Shown one piece after another: positions 25,327 through 34,774 of a DNA stretch of 52,908 bases. Position 1 is the stretch's first letter, and every line of letters starts with the position of its first letter. The stretch is from Elusimicrobiota bacterium. Its GTDB lineage: Bacteria; Elusimicrobiota; Elusimicrobia; UBA1565; UBA9628. The stretch is taken from the NCBI GenBank assembly GCA_016207665.1, contig JACQPG010000005.1, forward strand, positions 1 to 52,908. Direction: 5' to 3'. The notes under the pieces were generated by a model. That model did no database searches, was not told the DNA's origin, and was given only the letters and a program-made list of their open reading frames with translations. Position numbers and translations under genes: made by a program.

Positions 25327-26481
25327 CTAATTGACGGCCGGGAAGCTTCGATCCTTGGCGCGGGCCTGAGTCATAGTGATCACCTTGTTGAGGGTGTCCC
25401 CTTTCTCGTCGAATTGAGTGGTGCCCACCAGACCTTGGTAGCGGGTCTCCTTGAGCGCCTCGATCATCTTCTTGCGATCGGGGCCGGCCCGTTCCATGGC
25501 CTGGAAGATGATCTGGGCGGCCTCGTAACCGAAATGGTCGAAGGGCTTGATCTCTTGCCCAGGGCCGGTCCAGCGTCTGCCGTAATTGGCCACGAACTCG
25601 CGCGCGCTCTTGAGCAGCTCCACCGGCACGCCGACGATGGTGAGATAGGCGCCATCCGCCGCTTCTCCGGCGACGTCGAAGAGCCCCGTGGTCTTGGCTC
25701 CATCACCGGAGAAAAAGGCTGTCTTCATCCCCAGCTCGCGCATCTGCTTGACGATCAAGCCCGCTTCGGTGTAAAGGCCTCCGAAGTAAAGACCCTCAGG
25801 CTTATTGTCCTTGATGCGCGTCAGCAACGCCTTGAAATCGCGGTCGCCCACGGAGATGCCGTCCTCGCTGACGATCTGCCCCCCCAATTGCGAAAAGCGC
25901 CTGCGAAACTGCTCCGCCAGGCCTTGCCCATACGGAGTCTTATCGTGCATGATCGAAACCCGTTTCTTGCCCAGCTTGTTGTAGACGAACTCCGCCGCGT
26001 AAGAGCCTTGGACATCATCGGTCGGCACCACCCTGAAGACCACCCGCGGCCCGCTCCATTCCTCTTTAAGCTGCTGGGCGGTCACCTCGGGATTGGTGGC
26101 CGCCGGAGTGATCATCGGCACGCCGCCTCGCGAATAAACCTTGGCCGCTGGGATGGCGCAGCCGGAATTGTAATGTCCGACCACGGCCACCACTCGACTA
26201 TCCGAAATGATCAAATTGGCGACATTGACGGCTTCCTTGGGATCGGCGCGATCATCATAAGGTACGGCCTCGACTCTATAAGGAAAACGCTTCGAGGCGT
26301 TGGCCTCTTCAACGGCCAGCTCCACGGCGCGCCGCAAGCCCTGCCCCTCAGTGCCCATATCTCCTGTCAGAGGAACCGCGACGGCGATGCGAGCCACCTT
26401 CTCTCGCGGACCGCAACCCGCGGCCGAAAACGCCGCCAGGAACCCCAGGATCACGCCGATCGGCACCCTTCTCTGGCTCAT
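25327..26481 (-). CDS. livJ: periplasmic amino-acid-binding lipoprotein, LivJ/LivK-like
   Basis: A 384-residue type I periplasmic-binding protein that would capture branched-chain amino acids or a related small molecule and deliver it to LivHM. The N terminus ILGFLAAFSAAGCGPREK is a lipoprotein signal with Cys as the anchor. AVPLTGDMGTEGQGLRRAVE, AVVGHYNSGCAIPAAKVYS and GVPMITPAATNPEVT follow the family closely. The operon order binding protein, LivH, LivM, LivG, LivF is classical. It is preceded by a strong Shine-Dalgarno (GAGGGGG, 26493-26487) and a good promoter. The ligand is not certain, because the family also includes urea and aliphatic amide binders. Confidence 0.92.
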   Translation of the reverse strand: MSQRRVPIGVILGFLAAFSAAGCGPREKVARIAVAVPLTGDMGTEGQGLRRAVELAVEEANASKRFPYRVEAVPYDDRADPKEAVNVANLIISDSRVVAVVGHYNSGCAIPAAKVYSRGGVPMITPAATNPEVTAQQLKEEWSGPRVVFRVVPTDDVQGSYAAEFVYNKLGKKRVSIMHDKTPYGQGLAEQFRRRFSQLGGQIVSEDGISVGDRDFKALLTRIKDNKPEGLYFGGLYTEAGLIVKQMRELGMKTAFFSGDGAKTTGLFDVAGEAADGAYLTIVGVPVELLKSAREFVANYGRRWTGPGQEIKPFDHFGYEAAQIIFQAMERAGPDRKKMIEALKETRYQGLVGTTQFDEKGDTLNKVITMTQARAKDRSFPAVN

Positions 26482-26506
26482 AAAAACCCCCTCTTAAACC
26501 AGCGAA

Positions 26507-26535
26507 AATATATCCAATATGAAACTGATTTGCAA
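26507..26535 (-). promoter_or_regulatory. sigma-70-like promoter of the liv operon
   Basis: On the minus strand TTGCAA (26535-26530) and TATATT (26512-26507) are separated by 17 bp. The transcript would have a leader of about 20 nt with the Shine-Dalgarno GAGGGGG. This may drive the whole minus-strand series down to 11545, since later genes are coupled without obvious promoters. Confidence 0.6.
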
Positions 26536-26547
26536 ACAGCCCGCCCC

Positions 26548-26576
26548 TGGACGCTGCTGGGAAACCCTGTTATACT
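26548..26576 (+). promoter_or_regulatory. promoter of the secreted protein gene at 26595
   Basis: TGGACG (26548-26553) and TATACT (26571-26576) are 17 bp apart; each matches four or five of six consensus bases. It is divergent from the liv promoter, with 12 bp between the two -35 elements. Confidence 0.45.
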
Positions 26577-26594
26577 GCCGAGTAGGATAGGCCC

Positions 26595-27224
26595 ATGAAA
26601 AAGAGCGCTGAAAAGCTTTTGATGGGACTTTGGGGACCGTGTCTCTTGGCGGCTCTGCCCTCGCATTTAGGCTCGGAAAACGTCAATCTCTCCACCTATT
26701 ATCCGGCGCCCTCCGGAGTCTACACGCAGATGATCACCACGGACCGGACCATCTTGGCGCGAGACGCAGCCGTCTCCTCGCGCGTGGGCGTGGGAACCTC
26801 CACGCCCCAGGTCAAGTTCCATGTGGCCGGAGACGCCGCGTTCACCGGAGGCAGCGTGGGCATCGGCATGACCAACCCAAACGCCAACCTGGCGGTGGCC
26901 GGCGGAGCGATCATCGCCGGGAACACCCCTCATAGCGGCCCCAATCCTGGCGACGACGCGAATGCCAACGAAATCACGCTTGCCGCCTCGGGAACGCCGC
27001 TGAATCCCTTGCGCGTATTCTTCGGTTCCTCCGGGTCGTATATGATCAATTCCCAGGGTCAGATGCGCGTAAACTCGCTCAGCATCGCCTTCGGGACCGG
27101 AGGGAGCCAGATCGTCTGCGGCTGCGGCGATAGGACTTTGCGCGTCGGCCAAAACTGCACCAGCGCCTGCGCAGGAGTGGGCGGCACCGGCCTCGGAGAC
27201 ATAGGCCTCCGACTGCGAAACTAA
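26595..27224 (+). CDS. secreted protein with YYPAPSGVYTQM motif, fiber-like
   Basis: A 209-residue exported protein with a hydrophobic N terminus (LLMGLWGPCLLAALPSH) followed at once by NVNLSTYYPAPSGVYTQM. The middle carries glycine-rich repeats with GVGTSTPQVKFHVAG and GIGMTNPNANLAVAG, a repeated 'xIGTxxPxxxLxVxG' unit seen in tail-fiber and adhesin-like surface proteins. The C terminus has cysteines (VCGCGDRTLRVGQNCTSACA). Proteins starting with this YYPxPxGxY motif seem common in Elusimicrobiota/Omnitrophota genomes; that is recollection, not a search. Function unknown; surface display is likely. Confidence 0.7.
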   Translation: MKKSAEKLLMGLWGPCLLAALPSHLGSENVNLSTYYPAPSGVYTQMITTDRTILARDAAVSSRVGVGTSTPQVKFHVAGDAAFTGGSVGIGMTNPNANLAVAGGAIIAGNTPHSGPNPGDDANANEITLAASGTPLNPLRVFFGSSGSYMINSQGQMRVNSLSIAFGTGGSQIVCGCGDRTLRVGQNCTSACAGVGGTGLGDIGLRLRN

Positions 27225-27226
27225 GC

Positions 27227-28876
27227 ATGGAGTCGCGCCTCGCGCGCTCCTGGCTGGCCCCCATCAGCGTCGGCCTGGCCGCGACCACGATCTACCTCAA
27301 TACGCTATCCAATGCATTCACCTGGGACGATCACCTCCTGATAGGCGCCAACCCGCTTTTCGATGAGCAGGGAAAGTCGTTCTCCTCATGGCTCATGCAT
27401 GGGTCGGCACTCGCCAGCGCGCGGCCGATATTGATGGCCACCCTGGCCTGGGACGGATGGCTCTGGTCGACGCGTCCCTTCGGCTTCCATCTCACCAATC
27501 TCGCCTTGCATGGGCTCAACTCCATCCTGGTCTACGGCCTGACCGCCAGCCTTTGGCGTCGCCGATGGTTGGCCTGGCTCTCGGCTTTGATTTTCGCCCT
27601 GCATCCGATCCATACCGAGGCGGTCAACGGGATCGGGTTTCGCGGCGACCTGCTCGCCTCGCTCTTCGCCTTATCGAGCCTATGGGCCTATGCCCTATTC
27701 CGCCGCGCGCAAAGCCCCCGGCGTTTCATGGCTCTAGGCCTCGCTCTTCTCTGTTTCGCCGTCTCGCTCTGGGCCAAGGAATCAGCGATCGTGGTTCCAG
27801 CCCTGGCCGCGCTGCTCGATGCCACCGGAACATTCAGCTCATCCATCCCATCGAGGCATTGGCGCCGTTGGCTCTTTCTCTTGGCCGCGTTATTAACCGG
27901 CGGCTATCTCCTGCTCCGCCCCGCGACCTCGGGTTATCGCGCCCTCCGGCCTGAGCTGCCGGGGGCAGCAGTGCAGACCTCCGCGAGCAGTTGGGCTTTC
28001 GAGCCCTCCCCCCCCCAGTGGGACCTCATTTATCGAGATCCATCGGTCAATCTTTTCACCATGTCTTCGGTGCTCGCTGAATACGTCAGGCTCATGGTCC
28101 TGCCCTACCCCCTCCGGGTGGAACGGGCCCCTCGCGTGATCCTCTCCGCTACGGATCGGAGCTTCCTGTGGGCCTCGCTCATGCTCCTGTCGACCGCGGG
28201 CCTGGCGTCGCTGGCCTGGTCGCTCGGGCACCAGCCCCTATGCATGGGCATCATCTGGTTCGCGATCGGCCTCTTGCCGGTCTCGAATCTGATCCCCATC
28301 TTCAATCCCATGGCTGAGCGCTATCTGTACCTGCCCTCGGTCGGGGCTTGTTGGGCCCTGGCCTATGGTCTTTCGGGGCTGGGCCGCAATGCCAAAAGCT
28401 CGGTCCTTCTCGTGCTGCTGCTTTCCTCGTACTCGGCGCTCACCTGGCGGCGCAACGCCGACTGGCGCGATGACGAGCGATTGTTCGCTCGCGAGGTCTC
28501 CGGACCGGATCAGAACGCGCGAGTCCATTTCAATCTTGGGGTGCGACGGCATCGGCAAGGACGCTGGCTCGAGGCCTTGGAAAGCTATCAGAACGCGATC
28601 CAGCTCCACCCCGGATACGTCGAAGCCCTCACCAATATGGCGGTTGTCTATGAGGACCTGGGACAGGAGGATCGATCCCTGGCTTTGCTGAAACAGGCCG
28701 TATCGCTTCAGCCCCGCAGCCCCCTTCCGCAAGAACTCCTGGCCCAAAATCTCGAAAGACGGGGTCAGACCGCCGCCGCGCTCCGATCTTACGAGCGGGC
28801 CGCAATCGACTTCCCCTGGTATTGGCCCGTTCGATCGAGGTTAGGGGAGCTCCGCGCGACGGCTTCCCTGCCCTAA
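27227..28876 (+). CDS. TMTC-like membrane glycosyltransferase with C-terminal TPRs
   Basis: A 549-residue protein with about nine or ten hydrophobic segments in residues 10-410 and tetratricopeptide repeats near residues 430-540 (HFNLGVRRHRQGRWLEALES, ALTNMAVVYEDLGQEDRSLA). The first loop contains NAFTWDDHLLI, the acidic pair found in TMTC-type O-mannosyltransferases (GT-C fold), and later LHPIHTEAVNGIGFRGDLLA and ERYLYLPSVG are family-typical. It would glycosylate exported proteins from a lipid-linked sugar. It starts 2 bp after the secreted protein gene, so that protein is a natural first candidate target. This link is inference. Confidence 0.75.
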   Translation: MESRLARSWLAPISVGLAATTIYLNTLSNAFTWDDHLLIGANPLFDEQGKSFSSWLMHGSALASARPILMATLAWDGWLWSTRPFGFHLTNLALHGLNSILVYGLTASLWRRRWLAWLSALIFALHPIHTEAVNGIGFRGDLLASLFALSSLWAYALFRRAQSPRRFMALGLALLCFAVSLWAKESAIVVPALAALLDATGTFSSSIPSRHWRRWLFLLAALLTGGYLLLRPATSGYRALRPELPGAAVQTSASSWAFEPSPPQWDLIYRDPSVNLFTMSSVLAEYVRLMVLPYPLRVERAPRVILSATDRSFLWASLMLLSTAGLASLAWSLGHQPLCMGIIWFAIGLLPVSNLIPIFNPMAERYLYLPSVGACWALAYGLSGLGRNAKSSVLLVLLLSSYSALTWRRNADWRDDERLFAREVSGPDQNARVHFNLGVRRHRQGRWLEALESYQNAIQLHPGYVEALTNMAVVYEDLGQEDRSLALLKQAVSLQPRSPLPQELLAQNLERRGQTAAALRSYERAAIDFPWYWPVRSRLGELRATASLP

Positions 28877-28884
28877 ACTAGCGA

Positions 28885-28914
28885 TTGAAGGGCCCTGCTC
28901 CATTGGTGTATAAT
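28885..28914 (+). promoter_or_regulatory. promoter of the hopanoid operon
   Basis: TTGAAG (28885-28890) and a perfect TATAAT (28909-28914) with an 18-bp spacer. The -10 ends 10 nt before the ATG at 28925, predicting a very short leader of about 4 nt and no room for a Shine-Dalgarno. Confidence 0.6.
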
Positions 28915-28924
28915 ACGTTTTCTT

Positions 28925-30982
28925 ATGATAAAAGACCTGGTGTCCGGCTGGCTATCGCCAGACCGAATCTACCAGAAGCCCGAGGGCTGGGCCGCCAATC
29001 TCCGTCCCCCTCTGACCCAGGGTTCCAGGCCCGGCCGGGAAGTCTCGAATGATCTAAGGAATAGCATCCGCAGGGCCCAGGAGGCCCTGCTTCGGATGCA
29101 GAACCATGATGACGGCTATTGGTGCGGCCCCCTGAAAGCGGATACCACGCTCGAATCGGACACCATCATGCTGCTCAATTTCCTGGGGAGGGGCAGCTCG
29201 GTCAAGGTAAGGAGGCTGGCCAATCATATACTTAACGAGCAATTGCCTGACGGGGGCTGGCCGATATTCAAGAACGGCCCCGCCGACATCTCGGCCACGG
29301 TCAAGGCCTATTGGGCTCTTAAATTCGCCGGCCATTCACCGCAGGAGCCTCGCATGACCGCGGCCCGGCGCCGCATCAAGGAGTTGGGCGGCATCCACAA
29401 GGTCAACACCTACACCAAGTTTTACATGGCTCTGTTCGGCCAATATGACTGGCGGGGCGTTCCGACCATTCCCCCGGAGCTCATGCTTTTCCCGAGCTGG
29501 TTTTACTTCAATATTTACGAGATGTCGTGCTGGACTCGTTCGATCTGCGTTCCTCTGTCCATCGTCTGGGCCTATCAGCCTCATATCCCATGCCCGCCCC
29601 AGGCCGCTCTCGACGAGCTTTTCCCGGACAGCCGGCGCTACGTCCCTCTTTCCGAGGCGGTGGGCCCGCACGGCTTTTTCTCCTGGACGAAATTCTTCCT
29701 AGTCTGGGACGGCTGGCTCAAGGCCATCGAGGGCAAAGGCGGCCATTGGATCCGGGTTTGGTCCCTCCGGCTGGCGGAGGACTGGGTGCTGCAGCGCCTG
29801 GAGGAATCGGATGGCCTGGGAGCCATCTACCCCGGCGTCATCAACACCATCATGGCGATGAAATGCCTGGGCTATCCGGACACCGACCCTCGCTTGGTCG
29901 AGCAACTCGAGCATCTCGAGAGGCTCGAGCTCCCCGAAGGGGAGCGGCTTGAGTATCAGCCATGCCGCTCCCCGGTTTGGGACACGGCCATATCGGTGAT
30001 CGCGCTTGCTGAATCGGGCCTGGAACGAGATCACCCGGCCCTGGTCCGGGCCGCCGAATGGCTGATCTCCAAGGAATGCAAGCGGGCGGGCGACTGGAAG
30101 ATCAGCACGCCCTCCGGCCCGGTGGGGGGCTGGCATTTCCAGTTTCAAAACGCCTTTTATCCGGACATCGACGACGCGGCCATGGTGATGCTCGCCCTGC
30201 GTCACGTATCCCTCAAGGAACCCTTGGGACACTCGCGGGAGAAGGCATGCCTCCGAGGGCTCAACTGGCTGCTCTCCATGCAGTCCGAAACCGGCGGCTG
30301 GGCCGCCTTCGATCGCGATAACACCAAGGCGATCCTGACCAAGATTCCCTTCGCGGATCACAACGCGATGATCGATCCTCCCTACGCCGACGTCACGGCG
30401 AGGGTTCTCGAGTTCCTGGGCTATATCGGCTATGACCGGCGCTACGCCTGCGTGGACCGATCCGTGCGTTTCTTACGCAGCGAGCAGGAGTCGGATGGCT
30501 CCTGGTTCGGACGCTGGGGCGTCAATTACATCTACGGCACTTGGCAGGCGCTTCGCGGACTGGCGGCCATCGATGAGGACATGAATCAAGCCTACATCCA
30601 AAAGGCAGTCTCCTGGCTCAAGAGCGTTCAACTCGAGGACGGGGGATGGGGCGAGACCTGCATCACCTATAGCGATCCCTCCCAAAAGGGGCGCGGCCCC
30701 TCCACCCCCTCCCAGACGGCCTGGGCCCTGATGGGCCTGATGGCTGCCGGCTTCTTCGACGAATCCGTCGAGCGCGGCATTGACTATCTGATGAGCACCC
30801 AAAAGCAGGACGGCACCTGTGACGAGACTGAATATACGGGCACGGGCTTCCCCAAGGTGTTCTACCTCGAATACACGATGTACCGCCAATACTTCCCGCT
30901 GCACGCCTTGGGCATCTACCGCTCCAAGAAATCCGAGAGCATCGTGGGCGCGGATGCCTTGGACACCGTCTCAAAAGGATAA
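28925..30982 (+). CDS. shc: squalene-hopene cyclase
   Basis: A 685-residue terpene cyclase that folds squalene into hopene/hopanol at the membrane. QW-type repeats are frequent: [35 protein letters not shown] and [15 protein letters not shown]. The catalytic acid motif normally reading DxDDTA is here [12 protein letters not shown] (near residue 415), with Thr replaced by Ala but the Asp residues kept. The C-terminal [20 protein letters not shown] segment is family-typical. It leads an operon with hpnH, hpnA and hpnG, which makes hopanoids the product. No squalene-forming hpnCDE genes lie in the window. The start may be leaderless. Confidence 0.95.
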   Translation: MIKDLVSGWLSPDRIYQKPEGWAANLRPPLTQGSRPGREVSNDLRNSIRRAQEALLRMQNHDDGYWCGPLKADTTLESDTIMLLNFLGRGSSVKVRRLANHILNEQLPDGGWPIFKNGPADISATVKAYWALKFAGHSPQEPRMTAARRRIKELGGIHKVNTYTKFYMALFGQYDWRGVPTIPPELMLFPSWFYFNIYEMSCWTRSICVPLSIVWAYQPHIPCPPQAALDELFPDSRRYVPLSEAVGPHGFFSWTKFFLVWDGWLKAIEGKGGHWIRVWSLRLAEDWVLQRLEESDGLGAIYPGVINTIMAMKCLGYPDTDPRLVEQLEHLERLELPEGERLEYQPCRSPVWDTAISVIALAESGLERDHPALVRAAEWLISKECKRAGDWKISTPSGPVGGWHFQFQNAFYPDIDDAAMVMLALRHVSLKEPLGHSREKACLRGLNWLLSMQSETGGWAAFDRDNTKAILTKIPFADHNAMIDPPYADVTARVLEFLGYIGYDRRYACVDRSVRFLRSEQESDGSWFGRWGVNYIYGTWQALRGLAAIDEDMNQAYIQKAVSWLKSVQLEDGGWGETCITYSDPSQKGRGPSTPSQTAWALMGLMAAGFFDESVERGIDYLMSTQKQDGTCDETEYTGTGFPKVFYLEYTMYRQYFPLHALGIYRSKKSESIVGADALDTVSKG

Positions 30983-30990
30983 CAAGATAC

Positions 30991-32103
30991 ATGCCTTCAC
31001 CAATGAGCCTTCAGTTGTCTGTTTTGAAGTACATCGTCGCGCAGAAGATCAAGGGAGTCGAGCGCTATCCTCTGGTGATGATGCTCGAGCCGTTGTTCGC
31101 CTGCAATCTGGAATGCGCCGGCTGCGGGAAGATACAATATCCGGTCGAGGTCTTGCGCAAGCGCATGAGCCCGGAGGAGTGCTGGAACTCGGCCGAGGAA
31201 TGCGGCGCGCCCGTGGTTTCGATCGCCGGAGGCGAGCCTCTCATCCACCCCCAGATCGACACGATCGTCGAGGGCCTTATCGAACGAGGCAAGTTCCTCT
31301 ACCTTTGCTCCAACGCCATACTGCTTGAGAAGAACATCCAGCGCTTCCAGCCCAGCTCTCATTTGATCTTCTCCATCCATCTTGACGGGGTGGAGTCGAC
31401 CCACGACCGCATGGTCTGCCGCGACGGCATCTACAAGACCGCCCTATCCGCGATCAAGCTCGCCAAGGAGCGGGGCTTCCAGGTAATGACCAACAGCACC
31501 ATCTTCCAGGGCGAGGATTCCGACGAGTTCCGCCGCTTTTTCGACGAATGCATGGAGCTCGGGGTCGACGGCATGATGATCTCCCCAGGTTACGCCTACG
31601 AGAAGGCGCCGGCCCAGGAGATATTCCTGAAGAACGAGCAGACCAAGGCCTGGTTCCGGGAGACGCTCAAGGATTGGCGCACCCAAGGCTGGGACTTCAA
31701 TCACAGCCCCCTCTATCTGGACTTTCTCGAGGGCAAGCGGGACTACGATTGCACCCCCTGGGGCAACCCGCTGCGCAACGTCTTCGGCTGGCAAAGGCCG
31801 TGCTATCTCATGGCCGAGGGCGGCTACGCCAAGACCTATCAGGAGCTTCTTGAAAGCACCGATTGGTCGCGTTATGGCCGCGCCTCCGGCAATCCTCGCT
31901 GCGCCAATTGCATGACTCACGTCGGTTTCGAGCCCAGCGCGGTGAAGGACGGCTTCTCCAGCGTCTCCAGGTTCTTCGAGCTGGTTCGCGACTACGCCAC
32001 GATCAAGGGGCCGCGCAAGGCCCATCGCGCCTATCCTCGAGCGGGCAAATCTTATGAGGAGATCCTTCAGACGGCGGGAGACCGTCCCCTGACCCCTTCT
32101 TGA
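30991..32103 (+). CDS. hpnH: adenosyl-hopene transferase HpnH (radical SAM)
   Basis: A 370-residue radical SAM enzyme that attaches the 5'-deoxyadenosyl group to hopene (diploptene), the first step of side-chain extension. The cluster motif is in [17 protein letters not shown] (CxxxCxxC) near residue 33, followed by [33 protein letters not shown] and the C-terminal [19 protein letters not shown] with [15 protein letters not shown] match the family closely. It follows shc by 8 bp and overlaps the hpnA start (TGATG). Confidence 0.95.
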   Translation: MPSPMSLQLSVLKYIVAQKIKGVERYPLVMMLEPLFACNLECAGCGKIQYPVEVLRKRMSPEECWNSAEECGAPVVSIAGGEPLIHPQIDTIVEGLIERGKFLYLCSNAILLEKNIQRFQPSSHLIFSIHLDGVESTHDRMVCRDGIYKTALSAIKLAKERGFQVMTNSTIFQGEDSDEFRRFFDECMELGVDGMMISPGYAYEKAPAQEIFLKNEQTKAWFRETLKDWRTQGWDFNHSPLYLDFLEGKRDYDCTPWGNPLRNVFGWQRPCYLMAEGGYAKTYQELLESTDWSRYGRASGNPRCANCMTHVGFEPSAVKDGFSSVSRFFELVRDYATIKGPRKAHRAYPRAGKSYEEILQTAGDRPLTPS

Positions 32104-33143
32104 TGGATTCTGTATTCGTCACCGGCGCCACCGGTTTCGTGGGCGCCAACCTCACGCGCCTGCTTCTCGATAAGGGCTATCGGGTGAGGGTCTTGCTCCG
32201 GCCCGGTTCGAACCGGGCCAATCTCGATGGGCTCGACGTCGAGCCCATCCAGGGTAGCCTCGAGGATCCCAAGGCCTTGTCCGAAGGAAGCCGCGGCTGC
32301 CGCTACGTATTCCACGTCGCGGCCGATTACCGGATCTGGGTCCGGGATCCGGCGGCGATGTACGAGGCCAATATTTCCGGCACGGAACGCATGATACAGG
32401 CCGCGGGCAAGGCCGGCGCCGAACGCATCGTCTACTGTTCGAGCGTTTCGGCCATACGCCCGCCCTCCGACCACACCCCGGCCGATGAGGACTCGCGCTA
32501 TGGCGGCGTGGACGAGGTCGTGAGCGTCTACAAGAAGTCGAAATATCTCGCCGAGCTCAAGGCGATGGAGCTGGTCTCCAAGGGACTTCCCGTCGTGATC
32601 GTCAATCCGGCCGCGCCTATCGGACCTTATGACATCAAGCCCACCCCCACGGGACGCATCGTGGTTGACTTCCTCAATCGCCGGCTCCCATCCTACATCG
32701 ATACGGGGCTCAACGTGGTCCACTCCGGCGATGTCGCGCAGGGGCATCTCCTGGCCGCGCAGCTCGGCCGCGTGGGGGAGCGCTATATCCTCGGCGGCGA
32801 AAATCTGAGCTTCAAGGGCCTGCTCGAGCTGCTTTCGGAGCTCACGGGCCTGGCCGCGCCCCGGTTCAAGACTCCTTACGCGATCGCCTACGCCTTCGCG
32901 GCCCTGGACTGCGCCAGGGCGCGTCTGCTGGGAGGAGAGCCCGTCGCTCCCCTCGATGCCGTGAGGATGGCCAAGCATTACATGTGGTACGACTCGTCGA
33001 AGGCTTGCAGGGAACTCGGCTATCGCCCTCGACCGGCGAAGCAGGCCTTGGCCGATGCGGTCAGATGGTTCGAGGAAAACGGATATACGGCAAGCCGGAG
33101 CGAAGCGCGTCAGAATAGGGAACATGCGAACTCTCGTGCCTGA
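32103..33143 (+). CDS. hpnA: hopanoid-associated sugar epimerase HpnA
   Basis: A 346-residue NAD-dependent epimerase/dehydratase of the extended SDR family. The N terminus DSVFVTGATGFVGANLTRLL holds the NAD loop; YVFHVAADYRIWVRDPAAMY, YCSSVSAIRP and the YxxxK-type YKKSKYLAELKAME follow. Its place in a hopanoid operon and its ADYRIWV motif fit HpnA. The precise reaction of HpnA is not firmly established. ATG 32103 overlaps the hpnH stop; its 3' end overlaps hpnG by 20 nt. Confidence 0.9.
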   Translation: MDSVFVTGATGFVGANLTRLLLDKGYRVRVLLRPGSNRANLDGLDVEPIQGSLEDPKALSEGSRGCRYVFHVAADYRIWVRDPAAMYEANISGTERMIQAAGKAGAERIVYCSSVSAIRPPSDHTPADEDSRYGGVDEVVSVYKKSKYLAELKAMELVSKGLPVVIVNPAAPIGPYDIKPTPTGRIVVDFLNRRLPSYIDTGLNVVHSGDVAQGHLLAAQLGRVGERYILGGENLSFKGLLELLSELTGLAAPRFKTPYAIAYAFAALDCARARLLGGEPVAPLDAVRMAKHYMWYDSSKACRELGYRPRPAKQALADAVRWFEENGYTASRSEARQNREHANSRA

Positions 33144-33855
33144 GAACGATCGACCGGCCCGGGCGCGGCTGGGACCGGTGCTGCTATGCGCCGCTACGGG
33201 CTGGGAAGCGGCGCCCGTGGCCAGGCGCTTGAACCTCCGGCAGAGCCGGGCGGACCGCTTCACGGGCAAGGTCTCGGGAAAGGAGATCGCCCTTCTCAAG
33301 ATGGGGATGGGAGGCGAGAAGGCCGCGGCAAGCCTCCGGAGTTTCGGAGCTCAATCCGGGCAGGCCATGCCGGATCTGGTCTGTTCGATCGGTTATTGCG
33401 GCGCGCTTCAGCCGGGCATCCGCCCGGGGGAGCTTGTGGCCGACGTCCAGGGAGCGGAGCTTGACTGCGTTCAGGCGATCCGGGAGGCTGCCGCGACCAT
33501 GGGGCTGCCCGTCCATTTCGGGCGAATACTTTCCTCCGCCCTCGTGCTAGGTCCCGAAGAAAAGGCTCGCTGGGGCAGCGCGCGAAGGGCCGTGGCCGTG
33601 GACATGGAGAGCTCCTCGATCAGGGCTTGGGCGGAAGAGCTCCAACGACCCTTCCTGGCGTTGCGCGTGGTCTTCGACGAACTCCATGACGCCCTTCCGG
33701 CCCGGATGCCTCGCGACGAGTCGCTGGCCGAAGCGGCTCGCTACGCCTTTGGGAATATCCTTCTCTGGCCCCAGCTCGCCCGCTTGGCTCTACGGCAGGG
33801 AAGATGCGCCAAGCGCCTGGCGGCTTTTTTGGAGCGGCTTTTGGAGAGACTATGA
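33124..33855 (+). CDS. hpnG: adenosylhopane nucleoside phosphorylase HpnG
   Basis: A 243-residue nucleoside-phosphorylase-like protein, expected to release adenine from adenosylhopane to give ribosylhopane-type products. GPVLLCAATGWEAAPVARRL, LLKMGMGGEKAAASLRSFG, VCSIGYCGALQPGIRPGELV and VAVDMESSSIRAWAEELQRP show the phosphate and base pockets. ATG 33124 is preceded by AGGGA; a longer in-frame reading upstream was rejected because it would overlap hpnA by almost 90 nt. The stop overlaps the next ATG (ATGA). Confidence 0.9.
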   Translation: MRTLVPENDRPARARLGPVLLCAATGWEAAPVARRLNLRQSRADRFTGKVSGKEIALLKMGMGGEKAAASLRSFGAQSGQAMPDLVCSIGYCGALQPGIRPGELVADVQGAELDCVQAIREAAATMGLPVHFGRILSSALVLGPEEKARWGSARRAVAVDMESSSIRAWAEELQRPFLALRVVFDELHDALPARMPRDESLAEAARYAFGNILLWPQLARLALRQGRCAKRLAAFLERLLERL

Positions 33856-34763
33856 AGGGATCCTTGGAAAAGTACCTGGCCGGCAATTCCTCCCGAGTGG
33901 ACCGCCTGCTCGAGCTATTGATGCGCCGTCGTCCTGAGCAACCCGAGACCATCCGCAAGGCCATGAGCTATTCGCTTTTCGCCGGGGGCAAGAGGCTGCG
34001 GCCTACGCTCGTCATCGCAGCGGCGCAGTGTTGCGGAGGCCGGGCCGACCAAGTGCTCAAGACGGCCGCGGCCCTGGAGATGATCCACACCTATTCCTTG
34101 ATCCACGATGATCTGCCGGCCATGGACGACGACGATCTGCGCCGAGGCAAGCCCACCAACCATAAAGTCTTCGGCGAAGCCGTCGCCATACTCGCGGGAG
34201 ACGGACTGCTTACCTACGCCTTCGAGCTGGTGGCGGAAAACGCCCTGGAGCGGCGGCTTTCCGCGCGAAACACCGCCGAGCTTATCCGCGTCGTGGCCAG
34301 AGGCGCCGGCACGCAAGGAATGGTCGGAGGCCAGGTCGCAGACCTGGAGGCCGAGGCTTGGCGAGACAAGAATCATGGCTTCGATCCGGCCCGCGCCCTC
34401 GAATACATCCATCTCCACAAGACGGCCGCCCTCATCGCGGCGAGCTTGGAGGCCGGCGCCATTCTCGCGGGCGGCAGCGCCGCCGAGCGTCGGGCTTTGC
34501 GGGACTACGGCGACAATATCGGCCTGGCCTTCCAGATCGCCGACGACGTGCTGGACGTGGTAGGGGACAAGAAGAAATTGGGCAAGAGAGGCTCGGATAG
34601 CGCCAACGACAAGCTCACCTACGTCAGCTTATACGGCGTGGACAAGGCCCGGGCAAAAGCCCGGGAGCTCGTGACGCTGGCCAAGAAGTCTTTGCGGCGA
34701 CTCGACCGTTTCCATGCGCCGTTGCTGGCCCTGGCAGATTTTATCGTAAATCGGGAAAAATAG
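33852..34763 (+). CDS. ispA: short-chain polyprenyl diphosphate synthase (farnesyl/geranylgeranyl type)
   Basis: A 303-residue isoprenyl diphosphate synthase that condenses IPP with allylic diphosphates. The first Asp-rich motif is LIHDDLPAMDDDDLRRGKPT, the second is AFQIADDVLDVVGDKKKLGK, and SLFAGGKRLRPTLVIAA holds the lysine/arginine pair. The two-residue insertion in the first DDxxD (DDLPAMDDDD) is typical of the bacterial FPP/GGPP synthase group. It would supply farnesyl diphosphate for squalene. It is coupled to hpnG by a 4-nt overlap. Confidence 0.92.
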   Translation: MKGSLEKYLAGNSSRVDRLLELLMRRRPEQPETIRKAMSYSLFAGGKRLRPTLVIAAAQCCGGRADQVLKTAAALEMIHTYSLIHDDLPAMDDDDLRRGKPTNHKVFGEAVAILAGDGLLTYAFELVAENALERRLSARNTAELIRVVARGAGTQGMVGGQVADLEAEAWRDKNHGFDPARALEYIHLHKTAALIAASLEAGAILAGGSAAERRALRDYGDNIGLAFQIADDVLDVVGDKKKLGKRGSDSANDKLTYVSLYGVDKARAKARELVTLAKKSLRRLDRFHAPLLALADFIVNREK

Positions 34764-34774
34764 GGGTAAGAGAG

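Noticed and set aside
24514-26478. Long plus-strand open frame opposite livH and livJ (694 residues)
   Set aside because: Rich in His, Arg and Asp and without any recognisable domain; it is the antisense shadow of conserved liv genes in high-GC DNA.
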